Positions 10,705 through 19,155 of a DNA stretch of 64,000 nucleotides are shown here, piece by piece. Made by a program: the position numbers and the translations under genes. The notes under the pieces are model-generated. The model was not told the DNA's origin and did not search any database. It saw only the letters and a program-made list of their open reading frames with translations. Numbering within the stretch: position 1 is the first letter of the stretch; every line of letters begins with the position of its first letter. The stretch spans positions 62,001 to 126,000 of the forward strand of contig NZ_MTSB01000010.1 in NCBI RefSeq assembly GCF_002093745.1. Direction: 5' to 3'. The stretch is from Pseudomonas graminis. GTDB lineage: Bacteria > Pseudomonadota > Gammaproteobacteria > Pseudomonadales > Pseudomonadaceae.

Positions 10705-10733
10705 ATATTTAAGGAAGAGCCATGCACTGTCAA
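10705..10733 (-). promoter_or_regulatory. Sigma70 promoter of the bio operon
   Basis: On the minus strand TTGACA (10733-10728), a 17-bp spacer and AAATAT (10710-10705) form a near-consensus promoter about 70 bp upstream of the bioB start. The -35 box is part of the right arm of the BirA-type operator, so repressor binding would block RNA polymerase. Confidence 0.8.
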
Positions 10734-11456
10734 CCCAGACACAAGCATGAGGTTTACATCTGGTTAAAAAACAAACAACCCTGTTTGTTATGCGATGAGC
10801 GCAGTGAGGTGCCGGTCCCCATCTGCGTGCCTTGTGAAGCCGAATTACCGTGGCTGGGCGCCCAGTGCGACTGTTGCGCGCTGCCATTGCCCGGTGCCGG
10901 TCTGATTTGCGGGCCGTGCAGCAAGCGCCCTCCCGCCTTCAACCAGGTCATCGCGCCTTGGCGGTATGACTTTCCGGTGGACAGCCTGATTACGCGCTTC
11001 AAACACAACGGAAAATGGCCGATGGGGCGACTGTTGGCGGAACTGTGCGGGCACTTTCTTCAGCACCGCTTCGATGAAGGCTTGCCGCGCCCCGATTACC
11101 TGCTGCCTGTGCCTCTGGCCAACAAACGCCTGCGTGAGCGCGGTTACAATCAGGCCGCGATGCTCACTGGGTGGCTGGGCAAACAACTGAACGTGCCTGT
11201 CGATGAGCACCACCTGCTGCGCACTCGGGAAACAGCCGCGCAACAAGGTCTCGACGCCAAAGCCCGCAAGCAGAATCTGCGCGGTGCCTTCACCCTGGTT
11301 GATGCCGACTGGGTGCAGGGCAAGCACCTGGCACTGGTCGACGACGTTCTCACCACCGGCTCCACGGCAGACGTCATTGCACGTTTATTGACCAACGCCG
11401 GTGCGCGACGGGTCGACGTGTATTGCCTGGCGCGAACGCCCAAACCAGGGGACTGA
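10722..11456 (+). CDS. comF: ComF family phosphoribosyltransferase-like protein
   Basis: 244 residues. The N-terminal third has zinc-finger cysteine pairs (CLLC, CVPC, CDCC, CGPC), followed by a type-I phosphoribosyltransferase fold with the PRPP-loop [14 protein letters not shown]. ComF is needed for DNA uptake in naturally competent bacteria; its role in Pseudomonas is not defined. The ATG at 10722 follows AAGGAAGAG at ideal spacing, although the first dozen codons overlap the bio operator. It is divergent from bioB. Its own promoter must lie left of 10711, within the bioB leader. Confidence 0.88.
   Translation: MHCQPRHKHEVYIWLKNKQPCLLCDERSEVPVPICVPCEAELPWLGAQCDCCALPLPGAGLICGPCSKRPPAFNQVIAPWRYDFPVDSLITRFKHNGKWPMGRLLAELCGHFLQHRFDEGLPRPDYLLPVPLANKRLRERGYNQAAMLTGWLGKQLNVPVDEHHLLRTRETAAQQGLDAKARKQNLRGAFTLVDADWVQGKHLALVDDVLTTGSTADVIARLLTNAGARRVDVYCLARTPKPGD
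10728..10758. promoter_or_regulatory. BirA-type biotin operator
   Basis: Inverted repeat TGTCAACC-N15-GGTTTACA. The enterobacterial BirA operator is TGTWAACC with 14-16 bp to GGTTWACA, so this matches with one base off in the left arm. It overlaps the bioB -35 box and lies inside codons 3-13 of comF. Presumably biotinoyl-AMP-loaded BirA represses bioBFHCD here; birA is not in the window. Confidence 0.8.
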
Positions 11457-11494
11457 TTGGGCGCTGCGCCCACCGTTGATGAGGTGGCCTGGTG

Positions 11495-11645
11495 TTCTCA
11501 TCGCTCCCACGCTCCGCGTCCGATCTTGAGCGTGCGGTGCGGCGCAGAATGGTGACGCAGAGCGTCACGAAAGGCGCGCCAACGCGGAGCATTGGCACGA
11601 TGGTTATTCCAAGACGTTCATCGCTCCCACGCTCCGCGTCCGGTT
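11495..11645. repeat. REP-type repeat pair, 120-bp period
   Basis: TCGCTCCCACGCTCCGCGTC occurs at 11501-11520 and again at 11621-11640, exactly 120 bp apart. Between them is the palindrome GTGACGC-AGA-GCGTCAC (11552-11568). The same palindromic core recurs downstream of srkA (21398-21414), so this is a member of a dispersed family. Confidence 0.8.
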
Positions 11646-11705
11646 TCGACGCCATGCACGAGAACGATCATACTGCCCGTTCCTCCCCAGCCTTAGCGGA
11701 TCACC

Positions 11706-12470
11706 ATGTCCCTGCCCCCATTACTCACGCAACACATGGTCCGTCGTCCGCAGCGCATTGCGCTGTTGCAACACATTGCCGAGCAAGGCTCGATCACCCG
11801 TGCCGCGAAAAGCGCCGGGCTGAGTTACAAGGCGGCCTGGGATGCCATCGATGAGCTGAACAATCTGGCGCAGAAGCCGTTGGTGGAACGCAGCGTCGGC
11901 GGGCGCGGCGGTGGCGGCGCGAAGCTGTCGGTCGAGGGCGAGCGAGTGCTGCGCCTCTATCAACGGGTGCAGGCATTACAGGCTCAGGTGCTGGAAGCCG
12001 CCGAAGACAGCAGCGATCTGGACCTGCTCAATCGCCTCACGCTGCGCACCAGTGCGCGCAACCAGCTGCTGGGCCGCATCGTCGGCATCACCCGCCACGG
12101 CCACCATGACCTGGTTCGTCTGCAATTGGCCGATGAGGTGTTTATCGAAGCGCAAGTGACCCACGACAGCACGCTGCACCTGGGGCTGGAAATCGGCACC
12201 GATGCGGTGGCACTGATCAAGGCCGGCTGGCTGGAATTGCACCCGCCAGGCACAGAAGAAACAAATGGAAACAATTGTTTGATCGGGCAGATAGAGAGCG
12301 TGATCGAGGCCGATGACGGCCCGAGCGAAGTGCGCATCAAACTCCCGAGCGGCCAGACATTATGCGCCCTGGCGACACCTGCACACCTGCAGGCGCAACA
12401 GCTGAAAACCGGCGTTGCCGTGCAGGCAAGATTCGCGGCGTCGTTTGTGCTGCTGGGTATACCGCTCTAA
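11706..12470 (+). CDS. modE: ModE-type molybdate-responsive regulator
   Basis: 254 residues: an N-terminal winged helix (SITRAAKSAGLSYKAAWDAIDELNN) as in ModE/LysR-like helices, then two TOBE-type molybdate-binding modules (from about residue 125: SARNQLLGRIVGITRHG..., and from about 185: NNCLIGQIESVIEADDG...). ModE binds molybdate and represses modABC or activates molybdoenzyme genes. No molybdate transporter or molybdoenzyme gene is in this window, so it acts in trans or the transporter is elsewhere. Confidence 0.88.
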   Translation: MSLPPLLTQHMVRRPQRIALLQHIAEQGSITRAAKSAGLSYKAAWDAIDELNNLAQKPLVERSVGGRGGGGAKLSVEGERVLRLYQRVQALQAQVLEAAEDSSDLDLLNRLTLRTSARNQLLGRIVGITRHGHHDLVRLQLADEVFIEAQVTHDSTLHLGLEIGTDAVALIKAGWLELHPPGTEETNGNNCLIGQIESVIEADDGPSEVRIKLPSGQTLCALATPAHLQAQQLKTGVAVQARFAASFVLLGIPL

Positions 12471-12478
12471 GCCTCGGC

Positions 12479-12507
12479 GCGTCATCACGGCGACACAATT
12501 TCGTCAT
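12479..12507 (+). promoter_or_regulatory. Pho-box-like element upstream of phoX
   Basis: Three 7-mers in register at 11-bp spacing: GCGTCAT, GCGACAC, TCGTCAT, separated by 4-bp A/T-containing spacers. The PhoB box is built from CTGTCAT 7-mers with 4-bp spacers; the outer copies match 5 of 7. It ends 41 bp before the phoX start. PhoB control is inferred. Confidence 0.55.
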
Positions 12508-12548
12508 ATGTGCCCACTAAGGTGGCTGCCATATTCGAGGGAGCCGTG

Positions 12549-14468
12549 ATGATGAAATTATTAGAAGAAAATCAAACCACCGATCTGGAAACCATTGTCG
12601 ACGCCAACAGGGGCGGCCTGACACGCCGTGGCTTCATCAGTGCCGGCGCATTGTGCGGCGCAGCGATGTTCCTGGGCGGCACAATGCTGAGCCGCACTGT
12701 GCTGGCCGACAGTGTCAGCGCAGCCTCGGGCACCTTGCTGGGTTTTGAAAGCATCCCTACGGCCACCGCCGACAGCATCAGCCTGCCGAAAGGTTATACG
12801 TCATCGGTCCTGATCAGTTGGGGCCAGCCGTTACAGGCTGGCGGTCCGGCTTTCGACCCGAGCGGCAAAGGCACGGCCAAGGCTCAGGAAGAGCAGTTCG
12901 GTGACAACAACGATGGCATGTGTCTGTTCCCGATGCCGGGTCACAAAGACCGCGCGCTGATGGCCATCAACAACGAATACACCAACTACCGTTACCTCTT
13001 CGATCACGGCAAAGAGCCGCAATCGGCTGAAGAAGTGCAGAAGGCACTTGCCGCAGAAGGCGTGTCAGTCATTGAGGTCCAGCTGAAAAACGGCAAATGG
13101 CAGTTCGTCCAGGACTCGCGCTACAACCGTCGCATCCACGGCAACACGCCGATCAACCTGAGCGGGCCGGCTGCCGGTCACGACTGGCTCAAAACGGATG
13201 CCGACAAGACCGGCACCCACGCGCTGGGGACATTCCAGAACTGCTCCAGCGGCCAGACGCCGTGGGGCACGTACCTGACCTGTGAGGAAAACTTCACTGA
13301 TTGCTTCGGCAGCAGCAACCCTGCACAGGCGTTCGACGCCGGCATGAAGCGCTACGGCGTCGTGGCCGCCAGCAAGGAAATCAACTGGCACCCGCACGAC
13401 CCGCGCTTCGATATTGCCAAGAACCCCAACGAGTTCAATCGTCACGGCTGGGTGGTCGAAATCGATCCGTTCGATCCCAAATCAACGCCGGTCAAGCGCA
13501 CTGCGCTCGGTCGCTTCAAGCATGAAAACGCCGCCTTCACGCAGACCACAGGCGGACGCGCCGTGGTGTACATGGGCGACGACGAGCGCGGCGAGTTCAT
13601 CTACAAGTTCATCAGCCGTGACAAGGTCGATCACACGAATCCGAAAGCCAACCGCAACCTGCTGGACCACGGCACGCTGTACGTGGCGCAGTTCGACGGG
13701 GGCGACAACAACCCGGATCATCCAAAAGGCAAAGGTCAGTGGATCGAACTGACCCACGGCAAGAATGGCCTCGACGCTGCTGCCGGTTTCAACAATCAGG
13801 CTGAAGTGCTGATTCACGCGCGCCTCGCGGCCAGTGTCGTCAAGGCCACGCGCATGGACCGTCCAGAGTGGATCGTGGTCAGCCCCAAGAATGGCCAGGT
13901 GTATTGCACGCTGACCAACAACATCAAGCGCGGCGATGAGGGCCAGCCTGTCGGCGGACCGAATCCGCGCGCCAAGAACCAGTACGGGCAGATCCTGCGC
14001 TGGAGCGAAGAAGGCAGCAATCCTTCGGCGATGGAGTTCGAGTGGGATCTGTTCGTGGTCGCGGGCAACCCTGCAGTGCATGCCGGTACGCCGCAGGCCG
14101 GGTCGAGCAATATCAACGCGCAGAACATGTTCAACAGCCCGGACGGCTTGAGTTTTGATCAGGCCGGTCGGCTGTGGATCCAGACCGACGGCGACTCCAG
14201 CAACAAGGGCGACTTCGCGGGCATGGGCAACAACCAGATGCTTTGCGCGGACCCTGCCAGTGGCGAGATCCGTCGCTTTCTGGTCGGCCCGGTCGGTTGC
14301 GAAATCACCGGTATCAGCTTCGCGCCTGACTACAAGACGATGTTCATCGGCATTCAGCACCCCGGCGAAAACGGCGGCTCCACCTTCCCCGAGCACTTGC
14401 CCAACGGCAAGCCGCGCTCATCGGTGATGGTAATTACCCGGGAAGATGGCGGCGTTATCGGCGCCTGA
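12549..14468 (+). CDS. phoX: PhoX family alkaline phosphatase (DUF839), Tat-exported
   Basis: Secreted Ca/Fe-dependent phosphatase that releases phosphate from organic phosphoesters under phosphate limitation. 639 residues from the ATG at 12549, which follows GAGGGAG. A twin-arginine signal TRRGFISAGAL with a hydrophobic stretch is followed by an A-rich cleavage region (LADS). The body contains PhoX/DUF839 signatures such as TCEENFTDCFG, INWHPHDPRFD, MGDDERGEFIYKF and NSPDGLSFDQAGRLW, typical of the six-bladed propeller. A longer GTG-started frame from 12510 would run through the promoter. A Pho-box-like element precedes it. Confidence 0.9.
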   Translation: MMKLLEENQTTDLETIVDANRGGLTRRGFISAGALCGAAMFLGGTMLSRTVLADSVSAASGTLLGFESIPTATADSISLPKGYTSSVLISWGQPLQAGGPAFDPSGKGTAKAQEEQFGDNNDGMCLFPMPGHKDRALMAINNEYTNYRYLFDHGKEPQSAEEVQKALAAEGVSVIEVQLKNGKWQFVQDSRYNRRIHGNTPINLSGPAAGHDWLKTDADKTGTHALGTFQNCSSGQTPWGTYLTCEENFTDCFGSSNPAQAFDAGMKRYGVVAASKEINWHPHDPRFDIAKNPNEFNRHGWVVEIDPFDPKSTPVKRTALGRFKHENAAFTQTTGGRAVVYMGDDERGEFIYKFISRDKVDHTNPKANRNLLDHGTLYVAQFDGGDNNPDHPKGKGQWIELTHGKNGLDAAAGFNNQAEVLIHARLAASVVKATRMDRPEWIVVSPKNGQVYCTLTNNIKRGDEGQPVGGPNPRAKNQYGQILRWSEEGSNPSAMEFEWDLFVVAGNPAVHAGTPQAGSSNINAQNMFNSPDGLSFDQAGRLWIQTDGDSSNKGDFAGMGNNQMLCADPASGEIRRFLVGPVGCEITGISFAPDYKTMFIGIQHPGENGGSTFPEHLPNGKPRSSVMVITREDGGVIGA

Positions 14469-14483
14469 TCGACACTCATCGTG

Positions 14484-14580
14484 CCCACGCTCTGCGTGGG
14501 CATGCCGTTCTAGACGCTCTGCGTCACGTCACGAAGAGGGCGCAGGGCGTCCAGAACAGCGCTGCCACGCAGAGCGTGGG
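14484..14580. repeat. REPIN-like inverted repeat pair / convergent terminator
   Basis: CCCACGCTCTGCGTGG (14484-14499) and its exact complement CCACGCAGAGCGTGGG (14565-14580) flank about 65 bp that also contains an inner inverted repeat. It sits between convergent phoX and the phosphodiesterase gene and can fold into a long hairpin. It belongs to the same family as the elements at 11495, 21340 and 53613. Confidence 0.8.
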
Positions 14581-14607
14581 AGCGATAACCCTCCCCCAGA
14601 ACCCGCG

Positions 14608-15441
14608 TCAATCAATCAACCCACCCTCATCATAAAACGGGTATGGCCCTTCATAGTCGCCGAACACTGCGTTATGACTCACCAGCCCCTGATCCGGCAC
14701 CCAGCGATGCAGCACGTAGCCTGCCGGTTCAAGGTTGAAGTGTGCCGGGGCGGCTTCATCGAGGTCGAGCACGATCTGGTGTGAAGTACCCGGGCAGATG
14801 CTTGCCACGCTGCCACCGAAACGGCGCTGCATCGGTCGATGCAAATGGCCGCACAGCAGGCGTTCCACCTGCGGATGCTGCGCAATCACACGCTCCAGTG
14901 CAGACGCATTGCCGAAGGGTTCGCGGTCCATGTGGCCGATCCCTGTGATGAACGGCGGGTGATGCAGAATGATCAGGGTCGGCACGTAAGGCCGACGTGA
15001 CAGCTGGGCGTGCAGCCAGTCCAGCTGGCAGTAATCCAGTTGCCCGCCATGCTCGCCAGGGATCGTAGTGTCCAGCCCGATCAGACGCACCGGGTACTTT
15101 TCCACCACCCAGTCGAGCGGCCCGCTGGCCGACAACGGCAGGTACACCTGATCCGCAAACGCAGCCAGCAGGTTATCCCGATCATCATGATTGCCGGGCA
15201 CCAGGTAGAACGGCATTTTCAGGCGCTCCAGCTCAGGCTTCAGCACGGCATATTCATCCGCACGACCAAAGTCCACCAGATCACCGCTGACGACCACGAT
15301 GTCAGGGCGCTGCTTGCTGGCATTGATGTGCGCAACGGCGCGGCGCAAGGCTTCAAGCGTATCGACCACACCATACGTCAGACGGCCGTCCGCCTTGAGG
15401 TGCAGGTCGCTGATCTGAGCAATAAGAAACGAACGATTCAC
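14608..15441 (-). CDS. Calcineurin-like phosphodiesterase (Icc/CpdA family)
   Basis: Binuclear metallophosphoesterase of 277 residues with all family motifs: ISDLHLKADG, VVSGDLVDFG, VPGNHDDRDNL, IILHHPPF and LLCGHLHRPMQ. Relatives hydrolyse cAMP or glycerophosphodiesters. The start is GTG at 15441, 24 bp after the ABC-transporter ATPase, so it is the last gene of that operon. This context favours a role in processing the imported, perhaps phosphorus-containing, substrate rather than in cAMP turnover; that is inference. Confidence 0.85.
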   Translation of the reverse strand: MNRSFLIAQISDLHLKADGRLTYGVVDTLEALRRAVAHINASKQRPDIVVVSGDLVDFGRADEYAVLKPELERLKMPFYLVPGNHDDRDNLLAAFADQVYLPLSASGPLDWVVEKYPVRLIGLDTTIPGEHGGQLDYCQLDWLHAQLSRRPYVPTLIILHHPPFITGIGHMDREPFGNASALERVIAQHPQVERLLCGHLHRPMQRRFGGSVASICPGTSHQIVLDLDEAAPAHFNLEPAGYVLHRWVPDQGLVSHNAVFGDYEGPYPFYDEGGLID

Positions 15442-15465
15442 AATAATCTCTCGACAGAAACGGTT

Positions 15466-16497
15466 TCACGAATGCAGGGCGAACAGCCGTTGCGGCTCGA
15501 CACTCAGGGCGATGGCAGCGTTTGCGGCGTAAATCACGTTGTCGGTGCTGTCCACCAACAGCGGCTGCGGGCCGCCGACATCGACCAGCAAGCGACTTTG
15601 CGCCCCCTGAAAAAACTGCCCCACCAGCCGCCCTTGTAAATGCCCGCTTCCCGGCATCAGACGCAGATGTTCGGGACGGCAATACACCGTGCCCGGTGCA
15701 TCGGCGCCGCTCCACGGCAATTCGCCGCCGCTCACCTTGAGCCCCGATACCGTACGCTCGACCACACTGAACGCATTCAGATTGCCGACAAACCCGGCGA
15801 CAAATGCATTGGCGGGCTGTTGATAGATTTCCCTGGGCGTCGCCAATTGCGCCACGCAGCCTTTTTCCATGACCAGAATCCGGTCGCCCAAGGCCATTGC
15901 TTCGCCCTGATCGTGGGTGACGAACACCGACGTGATGCCCAGCCCGCGCAGCAATTGGTCCAGCTCACTGCGCAGGCGCTCGCGCAACTGTGCATCCAGC
16001 GCAGCAAGCGGTTCGTCGAGCAACAACACCCGAGGACGCGGCGCGAGTGCGCGGGCCAGCGCGACCCGCTGACGCTGACCGCCAGACAGCTCGTTGACGC
16101 GGCGATTGCCGTGGCCGGTCAAACCGACCAGTTCCAGCAACTCGTCGCAACGCTTGTTGCGCTCGGCAGCCGACAGCCCCCGAATCTTCAAGCCGTAAAC
16201 AATGTTGCCGGCCACATCGAGATTCGGGAACAACGCATAGTTCTGAAACACCATGCCGACGTCGCGTCGCTCGATGGGCAGGCGCGTGACGTCCTGATCA
16301 TCGAACAGCACCTGGCCGACATCCGGCCGCTCAAGACCGGCAATCAGGCGCAAGGTGGTGGTCTTGCCGCAACCGGACGGGCCGAGAATCGCCAGCGTCT
16401 CGCCGGGTTCGATGGTCAGGTGCAAATCCTGTACAGCAACGGTGCCGTCGGCAAATGCCTTGCGGCAGCCCTTCAGGCGAATGGTGGTTCCGCTCAT
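15466..16497 (-). CDS. ABC transporter ATP-binding protein (PotA/FbpC/PhnT type)
   Basis: 343 residues. Walker A LGPSGCGKTTTLR, Q-loop MVFQNYALFPNLDV, signature LSGGQRQRVALARAL and Walker B VLLLDEPLAALD, followed by a C-terminal TOBE-like regulatory domain (~100 aa). It energises the two permeases encoded upstream; its start overlaps the second permease by 4 bp. This importer class carries Fe3+, polyamines, thiosulfate or 2-aminoethylphosphonate; the sequence alone does not decide. Confidence 0.9.
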   Translation of the reverse strand: MSGTTIRLKGCRKAFADGTVAVQDLHLTIEPGETLAILGPSGCGKTTTLRLIAGLERPDVGQVLFDDQDVTRLPIERRDVGMVFQNYALFPNLDVAGNIVYGLKIRGLSAAERNKRCDELLELVGLTGHGNRRVNELSGGQRQRVALARALAPRPRVLLLDEPLAALDAQLRERLRSELDQLLRGLGITSVFVTHDQGEAMALGDRILVMEKGCVAQLATPREIYQQPANAFVAGFVGNLNAFSVVERTVSGLKVSGGELPWSGADAPGTVYCRPEHLRLMPGSGHLQGRLVGQFFQGAQSRLLVDVGGPQPLLVDSTDNVIYAANAAIALSVEPQRLFALHS

Positions 16498-17288
16498 CGG
16501 CTCTCTCCACGGGCAAGGCGTGCGCTGATGGCCTGCAACGCAATCAGCAGCGGCACAATCAGCAACAGAAAAAGAAGGGTGTAGGCGCTGGCGACTTCCA
16601 GTCGGGCCGAGGCATAGCTGTCGGCCAGACCGACCGGCAGGGTCTTGGTCATCGGCGTGTGAAGCATCCAGGTCAGGTTGAATTCACCCAGCGACAGGGT
16701 CACGACCATCAACACACCGGCCAGAATCCCGGCCCGGCAGTTCGGCACCACCACGCTGAAAAAGCGTTTGATCGGCCCGGCCCCCAGGCTGGCGGCGGCC
16801 TCTTCGAGCACCGGCAATTGCTGACGCTGCATGACCGCCATGACGGGACGCACCAGAAACGGCAGCGTAAACAGCACATGGCCCACCAGGATAAACAACC
16901 AGCTGCTGCGAAAGCCGCCGAACTGCCCGTAGGTCAGCAGTAACGCGAGGGCGCTGGCCAGACCGGGCATGGCCACGGGCAGCACCATGAGTTCTTCAAA
17001 CGCGCGGCTGAAGCGATTGTTCATGCGCACCAGCGCATAGGCCGCCGGCACGCCAACCAGACACACGCAGATCGCGCAGGCCACCGCCAACTGCAGCGAC
17101 AGCCAGACCGTCGGCGAGTAGGCCTGCCAGACCTGCACCAACCAGTCGAACGTCAAACCGCTCGACAGGCCCTGAAAATAATTGCGGGTCAGGCCAGCCA
17201 ACAGCGACAGCACCACCGGGACCAGCATGAACGCGCAAACCAGCAGCGTGAACGCCAGTTGCGCCGCAAACAATGGAGAGCGTTTCAC
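16494..17288 (-). CDS. ABC transporter permease (second subunit)
   Basis: 264 residues with about six membrane segments, starting at GTG 17288 (VKRSPLFAAQLAFTLL). The EAA-type loop is EEAAASLGAGPIKRFFSVVVP. It overlaps the first permease by 4 bp and the ATPase by 4 bp. The open frame extends to 17558 but the extra part is the other permease read in another frame. Confidence 0.9.
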   Translation of the reverse strand: MKRSPLFAAQLAFTLLVCAFMLVPVVLSLLAGLTRNYFQGLSSGLTFDWLVQVWQAYSPTVWLSLQLAVACAICVCLVGVPAAYALVRMNNRFSRAFEELMVLPVAMPGLASALALLLTYGQFGGFRSSWLFILVGHVLFTLPFLVRPVMAVMQRQQLPVLEEAAASLGAGPIKRFFSVVVPNCRAGILAGVLMVVTLSLGEFNLTWMLHTPMTKTLPVGLADSYASARLEVASAYTLLFLLLIVPLLIALQAISARLARGESR

Positions 17289-18154
17289 AAGGCGACTCCC
17301 GATTTCCCGACCATGCGGCGGGCCAGCAACAGCACCGCCCAGGTCACCAGCCCGAGGATCACCGACAGCGCAGCGGCCACGGTGAAGTTGGCGTAATTGG
17401 TGAACACGTTGTAGATCGCCACGGGCGTGACATTCAGCCGCGTGCCCAGCGTGAACGCCGTGCCGAAGGCACCCATTGAAGTGGCGAAGCAGATCGCACC
17501 ACAGGACACCAGCGCCGGCGTCAGCCCTGGAATGATCACATCGCACACCACGCGCCAATGGCCGGCACCCAGCGAGTGCGCGGCCTCTTCAAGGCTGCGG
17601 TCCAGGCTTTCGCAGGCGGCCATGACAGTCAGGATCACCCGCGGGATCGAAAAATACAGGTAGCCGATGAACAGCCCGGTCAACGAATAGGCAAACACCC
17701 AGCGCTCACCGGCCAGTTGCAGGCCGAGCGCGGCGAAGATCCCTTGCCGACCGGCCAGCAGAATCACCAGAAAGCCGACCACCACGCCGGGAAACGCCAG
17801 CGGAAAGGTCAGCAAGGCCACCAGTGCAGAGCGTCCAAAAAAATGATTGCGGGCGAGAAATACCCCGCTGATGCCACCGACCAGTAACGCCGCAAGCGTC
17901 ACCACCAGCGCCAGCAGGCAGGTTTGCGCCAGGCTGCCGAGGTACTGCGCGCTGCTCAGTACCTGCCAGTAACCGCTGCCATTACCCTCCGGACTTTGCG
18001 TACCGAGCATGATCAGGTGAGTCAACGGCAGCAGCCAAAATGCCAGCAGTACCGCCATCGCCGGGGCCAGCGCCACCGCAGCGGTCGGGCGCAGCTGCAG
18101 CCTGAAAAATCCGCCCTTGCGCAGAGTCAACGCTTGTCCCGGCGAGGCTGACAT
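17285..18154 (-). CDS. ABC transporter permease (first subunit)
   Basis: 289 residues, about six membrane helices, with EAA loop EEAAHSLGAGHWRVVCDVIIP that contacts the ATPase. Its ATG overlaps the stop of the binding-protein gene by one base, so the operon is tightly coupled. It pairs with the permease at 16494-17288 to form the inner-membrane channel. Confidence 0.9.
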   Translation of the reverse strand: MSASPGQALTLRKGGFFRLQLRPTAAVALAPAMAVLLAFWLLPLTHLIMLGTQSPEGNGSGYWQVLSSAQYLGSLAQTCLLALVVTLAALLVGGISGVFLARNHFFGRSALVALLTFPLAFPGVVVGFLVILLAGRQGIFAALGLQLAGERWVFAYSLTGLFIGYLYFSIPRVILTVMAACESLDRSLEEAAHSLGAGHWRVVCDVIIPGLTPALVSCGAICFATSMGAFGTAFTLGTRLNVTPVAIYNVFTNYANFTVAAALSVILGLVTWAVLLLARRMVGKSGVAL

Positions 18155-19155
18155 TACTTCACCTCACGCAGGTAACGGGCAGCGAAGGCTTCCTGCACAG
18201 CGGCCATGTGCTGGTAATCCACCACACCGGCACGGGCGTAGTCGCTGTCGGGCAAGAACTGCGCGGCGACGTCGGCCGGCATGTTCGAACGCACCGGGCG
18301 CAGATAGGCTTTGGCCCACAGCGCCTGACCTTCATCGGACAGCACGAAATCCAGCACCTTTTCGGCGTTGGCACGGTGCGGCGCCTTGGCAACCAGGCTC
18401 ATTACGTACGGAACGCCGATGGTGCCCTCTTTCGGAATCACGAACGCGACGTTGGCCTTGTCCTTGTAGCGGGCGCGGTAGGCGTTGAAGTCATAGTCGA
18501 CCAGAATCGGCAGTTCGCCGGACAGCACGCGGGCATAGGCCGTCTGCTTGGGCACGATGGGCGAGTTCTTGGCCAGCTTCTGGAAGTAATCGATGGCCGG
18601 GCCGAAGTTGTCCAGCGTGCCGCCCATTGCCTGGTTGATCGCCACGGCAGAGACATAGCCGACGAAGGCGCTGGACGGATCGAGGTAACCGACCATGCCT
18701 TTGTATTCAGGCTTGAGCAGATCCGCCCAGCTCTGCGGCACCGGCAAACCGCCCAGTGCGTCAACGTTGACCATGATGCCCAACGTGCCGGAGTGAATGG
18801 CGAACCAGTGCCCTTGCGGGTCTTTCAGACCTGCCGGAATATCGTCCCAGTGTTTGGGTTTGTAAGTGTCGACCACGCCCGCTTTCTGCGCTTGCAGGCC
18901 GAAGGTCACGCCGTAATACACCACGTCGGCCACCGGTGCGGCCTGTTCGGCAACGATCTGCGCCAGCGCCTGCCCGGAGTTCTTGTTGTCCAGCGGCACC
19001 TGCACGCCTGTGCTGTCGGCAATGGCCTTGAGCTGAGTGCCCCAATCGGCCCATTCAGGCGGGCAGTTGTAGCAGATGGCGGTTTCGGCGGCCTGGGCGA
19101 GGCTGGCCGCACCGCATAACAGCAGTGCCGCGAGGGTTTTACTGAGGCTGATCAT
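18154..19155 (-). CDS. Periplasmic substrate-binding protein of ABC importer
   Basis: 333 residues with a Sec signal peptide (MISLSKTLAALLLCGAASLAQA). The mature protein begins ETAICYNCPPEWADW and follows the Fbp/PotD/PhnS class (extracellular solute-binding family 1), with a VDYDFNAYRARYK segment and an FVLSDEGQALWAKAYLRPVR C-terminal region typical of that class. Substrate is uncertain: a downstream phosphodiesterase gene hints at a phosphonate or phosphodiester, but Fe3+ or polyamine cannot be excluded. The start overlaps the end of the LacI-type regulator gene by 17 bp. Confidence 0.87.
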   Translation of the reverse strand: MISLSKTLAALLLCGAASLAQAAETAICYNCPPEWADWGTQLKAIADSTGVQVPLDNKNSGQALAQIVAEQAAPVADVVYYGVTFGLQAQKAGVVDTYKPKHWDDIPAGLKDPQGHWFAIHSGTLGIMVNVDALGGLPVPQSWADLLKPEYKGMVGYLDPSSAFVGYVSAVAINQAMGGTLDNFGPAIDYFQKLAKNSPIVPKQTAYARVLSGELPILVDYDFNAYRARYKDKANVAFVIPKEGTIGVPYVMSLVAKAPHRANAEKVLDFVLSDEGQALWAKAYLRPVRSNMPADVAAQFLPDSDYARAGVVDYQHMAAVQEAFAARYLREVK

